From assembly GCA_030323885.1 (NCBI GenBank), contig CM059188.1:109713263-109777262 (forward strand): a DNA stretch of 64,000 nt, written 5' to 3'. The notes under the pieces were generated by a model, which was not told the DNA's origin, searched no databases, and saw only the letters and a program-made list of their open reading frames with translations. The position numbers were made by a program, and so were the translations under genes. This stretch comes from Branchipolynoe longqiensis. Its lineage: Eukaryota > Annelida > Polychaeta > Phyllodocida > Polynoidae. Of the stretch, positions 43,331-64,000 are shown piece by piece. The first letter of the stretch is position 1. Every line of letters starts with the position of its first letter.

Positions 43331-43935
43331 AGAATCTTTATAGGAAATAGAACCCTAACTTCTGTGTGTGGAGGCCAGAAAGCACTAATGTATGATATTA
43401 CTCAAGCAATGATCTGCTTACTATATCAGTTCCAAGAAATAGTAACCCAACAGAAATGAAGTGTGGTAAAGCCTAGTAGGGAGGGGTGGCTGGCTCCTCC
43501 TGCTGTGCTGTCTCCAGGTCATCTGCCTGCCACACCCCCTGCCCAGTTCTTTTATTCAGATGGAACACATTCAAAATACAGGTACATAGTTGCTGGGAGT
43601 CTCCTCAGTCAGAGAGCCAAGAAACATTTCATTGGCTTAACTCCTCCAGTCAGTGGTAGGGTGGAGGCAGGGTGGGAGTGGGTGGACCCCACCACTCCCT
43701 CCAGCCCCACCCACCCCAAATCACATATTGTTCCACCAAGTTCACCAATCACACTTACATGGGAGTATCAACCCTATTTATCTTTACATAACACCAGTGG
43801 TCACCAATCTCTTAGATTGGGACAACTCCAAAATAGTAGGAGTTTCTACATGCCTTACTTTGAGAATTACATATTGCATCATTTAGTTCAGCAAACTGCC
43901 ACCAGGTGGGGCAGGGAGGGCTAAAAAAACATGTG
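43331..43935. other. No gene supported
   Basis: A 153-codon + frame (43463-43924) is Pro/Ser/Thr-rich with no domain and is not called. Confidence 0.4.
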
Positions 43936-43939
43936 TGTG

Positions 43940-44370
<431 letters not shown>

Positions 44371-45339
44371 CCAGCCTGACACCCATCTGTAAATCATACC
44401 ATAACAGGCACACAGAACTCAGTTTCTTAACTTAATTATTGTACCCATTCTGTGGCATTCTTCAGACTATTTGTCTGGATGAAGAAATCACAGTCTGCAG
44501 CAACTGTATATGCTCTCCTTAGTTTCAGCATTTACCTCCCTTTATAATATATAATACCAACATACTTCAATTCAGTAATACATGTAAATATACCAATACA
44601 GTAATAATTTTCCAGAGTTCTTATCTCCAGTGGTTATATTTGATGTAGAACCTTAGAACAATCTGATATTAATTATCACTTCACTTAATATACATAATCT
44701 ACCATGGTTTCACAACCTGGTTTGAATATTATACATATCTATTTACCAACATGATAGAATGAATTAGGTATTTTTAGAGCAGTTTTATAGGACTAAGTAT
44801 ATAATTGGAATATTATTATAATGACTTCATAGAAATAACTGGATGATTTAAATATTAAAACAGTTTTCTTAATGCTTCACATATGAGTTGTGAAAAGGAG
44901 ATATTTTAGAATTTATTTAAACTATTATTTATTTATGAACCAGACCTAAAAAGTTGGAATATTTTACAATCTGATGTGAAGAACAACCCATTAGAAAAAG
45001 TGGTGAAAAGCTGGGTAAAATGAAATGGGCACCCAAATTTGTAATTAAATGAGCAACATATATTCTTCACATACCTCTTTACATTTGCATGCTATTTTTA
45101 ATTTGTTAAATAAATTATATTATGTAGTCAAATTGAGAGCATTCTGCGACCGCTATCTTGTTTTTTGCATTCTGACATTTCACCAACTTTAAGCCAAGAG
45201 ATACTGGAACCAGGACTTCTGCAACCTGTTAGTGCTTAAGCAGTTTTCGCTCGTTTTTAGACATGGTTGTCATTCACCCCTACTCTGGGTAGGGGTACAT
45301 CTTTTATCTAAGGAAATATAACAAGGGCCTTTACTCTTT
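44371..45339. other. No gene seen
   Basis: AT-rich. A short hairpin-like CACCCCTACTCTGGGTAGGGGT near 45277 resembles the one at 19888. Confidence 0.4.
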
Positions 45340-45740
45340 CACGAAATTTATAGAAGAATTTGAAAGCCTGTAACTAAATGTATTGACATGGACACTAATT
45401 TAGATCGGGTTAATGTTAATATATTTAATGATTTTTTATGGAATTGGGTATACCAGAAGCAAATGTTTTCTTCTAGACAAAGTAATAAACTACATATTTT
45501 TATGTCTTGGGAACCAGACCCATGGGCTTGGAGAACGGATGCATTTTCCTTCTCATGGAAAGGCTTATTTGTATATTGTTTTCCAACACTCAAATTAATT
45601 ACGAAAGTACTACTACCGAAAAGAAGGATCTAGGGCTTTACTATTAGCACCCCATTGGACATGTCTACCCTAGTGGCCAATTCCATACACAGGAAAAGCT
45701 ATCCAATGAACTCTATAAATTTAGTGCAATAAGGAAAACT
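45340..45740 (+). pseudogene. DIRS/Ngaro-type retroelement RNase H region fragment
   Basis: Reads MFSSRQSNKLHIFMSWEPDP, WAWRTDAFSFSWKGLFVYCF and PTLKLITKVLLPKRR, then after a stop and frame change LLAPHWTCLPWWPIPYTGK. The DLFASR...SW.PDP.A...DAF...W....YAFPP...I..VL pattern is, from memory, typical of DIRS/Ngaro/PAT-type pol C-termini. The RT itself is missing. Confidence 0.68.
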
Positions 45741-45814
45741 GCTGAAGAACATCGACAGTGATGACCACAAAGTTAACGGTACATATTTCTTAAAGAATAT
45801 TCTTCAAGGAATTA

Positions 45815-45995
45815 TAATTCACAACACGACACAGGACTACATAGCATGGGAATTTATTATGAAGTTAAAAGTTAAGTGAAGCAGATGAGAATGGTCAATT
45901 AGAGGTACAGTGAGAATCAAGGGCGAGTCAGTGCAATGGGTAAGTATGATGGTAAGTTCGATCCTGTATGACCTGGCACTCAACCCTTACTGTCG
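45815..45995 (+). repeat. Direct repeat next to the tyrosine recombinase, copy 1
   Basis: ATTCACAACACGACACAGGA, then GCAGATGAGAATGGTCAATT and AGTCAGTGCAATGGGTAAGT; repeated at 46303-46465. Confidence 0.88.
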
Positions 45996-46302
45996 ATGTA
46001 GTGCTGGGTGGGTCGGTGAAGAAAGGGGAGGTGTGGGTGGTCTGTCGTCCGGAAGGAAGTGCCAGTCTGGCGGGGCGGAAGGAGGAGGAAGGGGAAGGAC
46101 ACAGAGGGGGGTTGGCAGCTGGGAGCCAGCGGAAAGGAGTGTGCTGTGTCGCCACCTGGAGGAGAGAAGGGGATGGGGGGGAAACCGGCCACCTACCGGG
46201 TTGTGTGGGGCTCTCTGTCCAAGCGTGAGGGGAAAGTAATGAAGGGATCCCAGAGTGTTCTGTGCCGAGGCGAATTACCCACGTTGCCCTCAGAAACATG
46301 CC
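45996..46302. other. G-rich spacer between the direct repeats
   Basis: Purine-rich on the + strand (GGAAGGAGGAGGAAGGGGAA). Open frames on both strands are compositional. Confidence 0.5.
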
Positions 46303-46465
46303 CAATTCACAACACGACACAGGACTGCATAGTATGGGAATTTATTACGAAGATAATTAAGTGAAGCAGATGAGAATAGTCAATTAGAGGTACAGTTAGA
46401 ATCAAGGGCGGGTCAGTGCAATGGGTAAGTCTGATGGTAAGTTCGATGCAGCATGACCCGGCACT
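46303..46465 (+). repeat. Direct repeat next to the tyrosine recombinase, copy 2
   Basis: Same order of words as 45815-45995, about 488 bp on, ending GACCCGGCACTCAACC at the recombinase stop. Repeats beside the recombinase gene fit the split direct repeats of Ngaro/DIRS elements. Confidence 0.88.
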
Positions 46466-47418
46466 CAACCAAATAAGTTGGAGAGTGCCCAGGTCATGGG
46501 GTGGAAGGTAGCCGCCGGTACGTATTTGTGTATGGTATCGGAATGCCAGTGTCCGATGACCTTTACGTCCTGTAGTGTGCCGCCCGCCCGGGCACATGCC
46601 TGGGCGGCGCCTCTCCGGAGGGTGTGGTCGTCCGGGTCTCGGGTGCCGCTGTAGGCTAGGGCCGTCTGGAGGGCGGTGGTGAGGGTCTTGATCGTGAGGG
46701 AGTAGCCCCTGGTGGTCAGAAATGTGTGGTGGTCAGGGCGGGTGCCCGTGGTGGAGAGGTAGCGCCTCCAGTCCTTCACCGGACAGCAGATGGAGGATGG
46801 TATGGGGTGTATCCTAATGGTGTAGGTGTCGGATCTTGACCATTGAGAGCTCTTGGTGGTCCGGACGCGCACATCGAGGTGATGTTGATGTAGGGAGACA
46901 TCGGCTCCCGACAGGGTGTGCCCCGGGTCATCCGTGTATCCAGTGACAAGGAGGTTGCTCTGCTGGAGGAGGGTAAAGTAACCCAGCAGGATCGCGGACG
47001 TCAGGACCAGTGCCAGCCGACCAGAGGTACTGGACGACAGTGTAACAGCGGCGGCGGGGCATGACGGGGGACATGGGCGGACGACCTGAAGACCCCTCTT
47101 TTTATTATGCAGATCAAGTATGTGTCGAAGCTTGCGGTCCTTCCGTCTTGGAGTCTGCGCCTGGTTATTTGAGTGTGTTGGAGAGGTGTGCGAGGTATGA
47201 GGCGATGTCGAGCTGGGAAGGCGTCTTAGGGGCGTTCCCCGAGGCACCGGCATGATGGAGGTAGTGCCTCGTCTGGTGGTTCTGTTGCGCCAGGTGCCTT
47301 TCGCGAGTCCGGCATTGAATAGGTCCTGCACGTCCTGGTGGTGGGCTAGCAGACGAATGCGACTGCCTGTTGACGAGCTGCATGGTTGAAGGGATCTCTG
47401 CTGAATGCGTCCGCACAA
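46465..47418 (-). CDS. Tyrosine recombinase of a DIRS/Ngaro or Crypton-like element
   Basis: A 317-codon open frame (from a TTG; no upstream ATG, so the N-terminus is incomplete). The C-terminal half is a tyrosine recombinase: HTLRRG (H275, R278), VIGHWHSDTIHKY (H290, Y299), and upstream ILLGYFTLLQQSNL at 142-156. In relatives that last box reads LRxSNL with the first catalytic Arg; here it is Gln, so activity is doubtful although the frame is open. It would join element circles to target DNA. The first 100 residues are basic and Ser/Thr-rich. Context: direct repeats follow its 3' end, and a DIRS-type RNase H fragment lies beyond them on the opposite strand. Confidence 0.78.
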   Translation of the reverse strand: MCGRIQQRSLQPCSSSTGSRIRLLAHHQDVQDLFNAGLAKGTWRNRTTRRGTTSIMPVPRGTPLRRLPSSTSPHTSHTSPTHSNNQAQTPRRKDRKLRHILDLHNKKRGLQVVRPCPPSCPAAAVTLSSSTSGRLALVLTSAILLGYFTLLQQSNLLVTGYTDDPGHTLSGADVSLHQHHLDVRVRTTKSSQWSRSDTYTIRIHPIPSSICCPVKDWRRYLSTTGTRPDHHTFLTTRGYSLTIKTLTTALQTALAYSGTRDPDDHTLRRGAAQACARAGGTLQDVKVIGHWHSDTIHKYVPAATFHPMTWALSNLFG

Positions 47419-47449
47419 ATTATTTCTGCACCAGGCTTATGCCGAACCG

Positions 47450-48413
47450 GTGTCGTGGTTTAAAAGCCCGGCCAGATCGGATGCCCTGCCATGGCTTCTG
47501 CGCATGCGTGGATTTTCGGAGGCCCTGCAAACTGCAGCATGTCGGAGTTTGAAAGCCCGGCCAGATCGGATGCCCTGCCGTGGCTTCTCGCTGAGGGGGA
47601 TGGGGGTACTTTGGTGTTTTTACATTATTTTAATTAAAATATCTCAGATAATACTATACATCTATTCTCGATGTCAGACATCCGGGCACTTTTGGGGTTC
47701 ACGGCGCGCGAATAAAACAAATGCCACTCTCATAGAAACAACATTAAAACTACCCTATCTATCACAGTGATTTTTGCCTTTTGGTGCTTTGAAAGCAAAT
47801 TTCTCTTCTTTCTATTAAATAGTTCAGATCTTTCTCTATAATTTCATATGCAGCTTTTTTTTTATCAGCCAATTGGAAGTTCTTGAATTTATCTGGCGAA
47901 AATAGTTTTTGAGGCCATGATCTGGTAAGGCTAACACTGGCACTGACACTCAGAATATCCAAACTTTCACTATTATCTCTGTTTTTAATACTTTCAGAGA
48001 AAATTGCTCTTAGGTTAAATTAAATACCTCAGATCTTCCTCTTCAATCGCGCATTAAGATTATTTTTTTTCGATCCGATGAAAGTTTTAACATTTATTTT
48101 ACAAAAATAAATGCTCCCCATAGACATAGCATTGCCGCAGCACACATCACGGTGGTACTTTACCCTTCGCGGGCTAGTTTCCGGGGTTGTGACGTCATGC
48201 CGACATCGAGAATTACTCAAACAAGCGGCAGGCATTATTAGAATAGGGCAAGGATGTTGCTAGGACATAAAACAACAAACAGCTTCATCCACGGGTGTTT
48301 GAAACTGGGGAGAATTTGACGCATGCGCAGACGACGCGCTTAAATTCCGTGCATGCGCAGAAGCCACGGCAGGGCATCCGATCTGGCCGGGCTTTTAAAC
48401 CACGACACCGGGC
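47450..48413. mobile_element. Inverted-repeat element, CCGGTGTCGTGG ends
   Basis: The left CCGGTGTCGTGGTTTAAAAG, then CCCGGCCAGATCGGATGCCC, is complementary to the right GGGCATCCGATCTGGCCGGG, then CTTTTAAACCACGACACCGG. The inner part of the left end (GAAAGCCCGGCCAGATCGGA) is repeated at 47548-47590. About 965 bp; no gene. Target duplication not recognised. Confidence 0.83.
48228..48283 (+). repeat. SINE family A copy with internal deletion
   Basis: GGCATTATTAGAATAGGGCA joins directly to AGGATGTTGCTAGGACATAA, AACAACAAACAG, omitting the whole central body. Confidence 0.75.
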
Positions 48414-48507
48414 TGGAAATGACAGCTCTCCAAATTCATCAGACAATGATCTGGATATACAGGTCTAATGACCTTCGTCAAGTAAAGACCTAAGTAAACC
48501 TAAGTAA

Positions 48508-48760
48508 ATGTGTGTATATTATAGAAGATGGTTTGTCTTTGTGATTTTTAACCTATAAATGTGTGTATATTATAGAAGATGGTTTGTCTTTGTGATTTTT
48601 AACCTATATATGTGTGTATATTATAGATGGTTTGTCTTTGTGATTTTTAACCTATAAATGTGTGTATATTATAGAAGATGGTTTGTCTTTGTGATTTTTA
48701 ACCTATATATGTGTGTATATTATAGAAGATGGTTTGTCTTTGTGATTCTTTTAACCAAAA
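48508..48760 (+). repeat. 51-bp tandem repeat, about 5 copies
   Basis: ATGTGTGTATATTATAGAAG, ATGGTTTGTCTTTGTGATTT and TTAACCTATA repeat with a 51-bp period (ATG at 48508 and 48559, and on). One copy lacks AGA. Very low divergence, so likely polymorphic. Confidence 0.95.
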
Positions 48761-48904
48761 GTAACAATCAATTCATATTGGAAAAGAATTAAACATTTAT
48801 AAAAAGAAACTTGGTTTGGAGTCACAATATGATAGGGGGAGTCACTTTATTATGCATAATAAAAGTCACTGGGAAGTCACCATGAACTACTTTCCCTATT
48901 CCTA

Positions 48905-48974
48905 GGTGGAGTGATGGTTAGCACACTAGCCCGAAATGCAAGAGATGTGAGTTCGAATCCCGCTCTCGGCGCAA
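48905..48974 (+). repeat. tRNA-like sequence (SINE head or tRNA relic)
   Basis: GTGATGGTTAGCACACTAGC resembles an A box and D arm, and GAGTTCGAATCCCGC a B box. The acceptor and anticodon stems do not pair, so a functional tRNA is unlikely. Confidence 0.5.
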
Positions 48975-49293
48975 TATTTCCTATTTTCATCACCCACCTC
49001 CACGACAATATAATATGCCTTCATGATCCCTGTTTATACTCCTCAGAAATATACCTTTTGCTAAAACCAGATGTGAATTGCTCTATATATTTATGACAAT
49101 ATTGCTAAATTAAATGCCTCCAATTTATGTTGACAACATAAAAACATTATGATGCACCGGGTTTGCTTTGAAGTTTTGGAATGCATTTTAAGATAATTGT
49201 GATTATGAAATTCAAGGGCTAAATGCAATGAAGTTCAGGGAAATATTGGTTTACTTTTGTTTTATGCTATTTCATGTACTTTTCTTTCCACAG

Positions 49294-62011
<12,718 letters not shown>

Positions 62012-62324
62012 CGTAGTGATTAAAGCTAATAAGTTCTCACAGGCCTTTTGCTGCCTGCAGCACTAACAACTTACCTAACTTGTTATTAGAAATGGTATTC
62101 CTAAACTCACAATATATATTTCATTTAACCAACAACAAATGAGATTTTTTATTTCTATGTATATGTAGTGTAAACTGTGAAGCACAGGCAGCCGTTAAAT
62201 TGGTAGGAGCCGGGTTCTACTACATTCACCATGGATATATCACGTGGGGCAAGTCTCATAACCCCGAACAAATTATTCCAAAGATGGAATTAGGGCTCAG
62301 GGCATGTAATGCATCAAAGTCAGC
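62012..62324 (+). other. ADK: Likely ADK 3' untranslated region
   Basis: Follows the TGA. ATTAAA at about 62018-62025 is too close to be the main signal. No clear AATAAA before the repeat at 62325; one occurs at about 62717. The cleavage site cannot be fixed. Confidence 0.4.
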
Positions 62325-62595
62325 GCCTGGACAATCTTGAAAAGTCATTAACTTCATTTACCCCATTTCAAGGCCTTGAAAAGCCTTGAATTTAACCTAT
62401 TTTGGGTAATTAGTATTGAAAAGCCTGGAATTCCACTAAACTGTCCCCCCCCCTCCCCCCCCCCCCCACTAATCTAAATTAGTCTGAAATCGTCATTCGG
62501 CATAAGATAATCCAACATACCTACAAACAAACCACCAATACTTGCCTGAATTCCTATCAGTAACAGCCTTGAAATTACCTTGAATTCCATGGCTT
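62325..62595 (+). repeat. Dispersed repeat with CCTTGAAAAGCCTTGAATT words, copy 2
   Basis: Same order of words as 60905-61160, including ATTTTGGGTAATTAGTATTG and a C-run (62444-62468) in place of CCCCACTGATC. Confidence 0.82.
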
Positions 62596-63189
62596 CACCC
62601 GTAAAGTGAATACTAGGTGTTGATGGTCAAGGACCGTGTTGTAAGTTTGATTATTTTTTTCCACAATTCTCTTGTCATGCACGAACATGCATCTAGCTGT
62701 GATTTTGTGGAGATATGTGGATAACAATTTCTATGAATAAAACAATGTAAGTACATATATTTTCTTATGCCTAGATAATAGTTGTGTTGATTCAATGTAA
62801 CATAGGCCTAATTGTTGAATAATTGCCAGTACTTCTAATTGTCCTGTAATGTCATCCATTGCAAATATATTGCAACGGTAACCAAGCTTAATGTCCAGTA
62901 TTCTGCAGCGAACTTATGCTCATTTCTACGCCAGGTGGTGGATGGCATATTCCAGTAGTTCCCAGCTCTCCCACAGGTGGTGCATACTACCAACTTGTGT
63001 TGGCTCCAGTGACCAGTTATGGTTTTATGGAGATCTGTGTAATTAGGCTGTTAATAACTCACTTAGTCTGGTGACACAGTGTAGCGTTGGTACCCGGAGC
63101 TGTGGCTGTGCAAGTAGGCTGTAGGGAAATACGATACAGACAAAAAAGAAGAAAAGTAAGAGTGAAGGGAGTAAGGGAAGGCAAGCCTT
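62596..63189. other. No gene seen
   Basis: AT-rich, with AATAAA at about 62717. Nothing else supported. Confidence 0.4.
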
Positions 63190-63555
63190 CTATCTTTATT
63201 TTTTTTTGTTTTTGGTAAATATGTTTATTCTGCTGAATAAGTCTTTTGTCAGTGCCGAAGCACTGGTCTTCCAGCCATTTTTCAATTCAGGGTTATTTAC
63301 ACAAAAGGTATATAGAATAAGGTGTACAATACCTGTTGAATAGACAATTTGCACCATGTAACACAATGAAATTCTGAAACCCAAAAGTTCCATAACAATA
63401 TGGTACAGTAGTGTCATATAACCAGATCAATGAGTATTTACATAGTATTTAGAATGTAAGCAGAAGTTATCTTCTGTATTCAGTTGGTAAATTTGTACTA
63501 AGTTTGAATGTTCAGTTGCAGTTAGGCAAGCGGTATATACATGTTGGTCTGAGTG
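63190..63555 (-). mobile_element. LINE 3' tail, antisense, second copy
   Basis: T-run at 63200, then the same hairpin and body as 58848-59235 through GCAAGCGGTATATACATGTT. The high similarity to that copy suggests recent activity of the parent LINE. Confidence 0.88.
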
Positions 63556-63835
63556 CCACTGCACTCAACCTGCCAGCACTCACATAATATCACTCCCCCC
63601 TGCCCTTTGTACTATGGTATACCTCTCAGGACCCTCTGACCAGAGCCTAGTTCTATATAGTATTACTCATTTGCTTTCAAATATCCATATTTGATTATGC
63701 AAATCTAAGCTGGAGAACATTCCCATTTGTAAGACAATAGTACATACAAGTGATTTGTTTTCACAATTTCATGACATAATTTTGCTAGTGATAAATCAGA
63801 AGCACATATAGGGAAAGAAAACCTAATAAAAAATG
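63556..63835. other. No gene seen
   Basis: No supported feature. Confidence 0.4.
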
Positions 63836-63893
63836 TTAACCCAGGGTTTGAACTCTCCACCTTACAGAATCAGTACACTACACTCAACTTGTA
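63836..63893 (-). repeat. tRNA-like sequence (SINE head relic)
   Basis: The complement reads GTTGAGTGTAGTGTACTGAT and GAGAGTTCAAACCCTGG, weak A and B boxes. No closed cloverleaf. Confidence 0.4.
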
Positions 63894-64000
63894 AGTTCAC
63901 TGTATTGGTAAATACTTCATGCATAGGTGGATGCATGCAGAGCGAAACACTAGCCTCGTGATTTTATTTGAATAATAAAACAAAACATGAAATATCACAA

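Noticed and set aside
43463..43924. 153-codon + frame after the LINE fragment
   Set aside because: Pro/Ser-rich without motif; adjacent to simple sequence; no homologue recalled.
45910..46364. G-rich frames between the direct repeats
   Set aside because: Purine-biased composition opens frames on both strands; no domain.

Overview
This is a eukaryotic genomic window, most likely from a marine invertebrate. A mollusc is favoured because a tRNA-derived SINE at 56644-57913 carries a 3' body I associate from memory with molluscan genomes; this is inference, not a database result. The window holds one confidently identified host gene, adenosine kinase (ADK), read on the + strand from 49294 to 62011 in ten visible exons with consistent phases. 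Only the first handful of N-terminal residues is missing. Nearly everything else recognisable is mobile DNA, much of it nested. Introns, inactivating stops and the lack of operon-like gene packing rule out a prokaryote.

Layout. 1-9.9 kb: gene-poor, with a CGT-rich inverted-repeat transposon (570-1478), a TTAA-flanked MITE (3278-3596), a MITE with 6-bp target duplications (3715-4215) and a decayed non-LTR element (4560-6230). 9.9-15.5 kb: a Ty3/gypsy-type LTR retrotransposon (9939-15455) with 114/117-bp LTRs, an ATAAA target duplication and a tRNA-Leu-like primer site, broken by stops, frameshifts and a nested GC-rich inverted-repeat element. 16.4-19.2 kb: a second non-LTR element with endonuclease and reverse transcriptase (RT). 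20.3-24.3 kb: a pogo-like MITE with a nested MITE, then a second LTR element whose pol is replaced by an antisense non-LTR fragment. 24.5-28.5 kb: LINE fragments and two blocks of a 206-bp tandem repeat. 29.3-36.2 kb: a cluster of MITEs and SINE copies, including a SINE inside a SINE tail, a 6-bp-TSD MITE inside a SINE, and a C-rich insert inside another MITE. 38.9-43.0 kb: a 4.1-kb PIF/Harbinger-type element with TAA duplications, a truncated transposase, a spliced MADF-domain gene and a large palindrome, itself inserted into a LINE RT. 43.9-44.4 kb: a long CA-type microsatellite. 45.3-48.4 kb: DIRS/Ngaro-type remnants (RNase H-like fragment and an opposite-strand tyrosine recombinase) and an inverted-repeat element. 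49.3-62.0 kb: ADK, whose introns carry SINEs, MITEs and LINE fragments, with two transposon ends lying about 50 bp from splice acceptors. 62-64 kb: repeats downstream of ADK.

How it works together: ADK phosphorylates adenosine to AMP using ATP. No other host gene can be linked to it here. The scientific value of the window lies in the transposon stratigraphy: several families can be bounded exactly from target-site duplications, and the insertion order can be read directly. No operon, CRISPR array, rRNA gene or convincing functional tRNA gene was seen.
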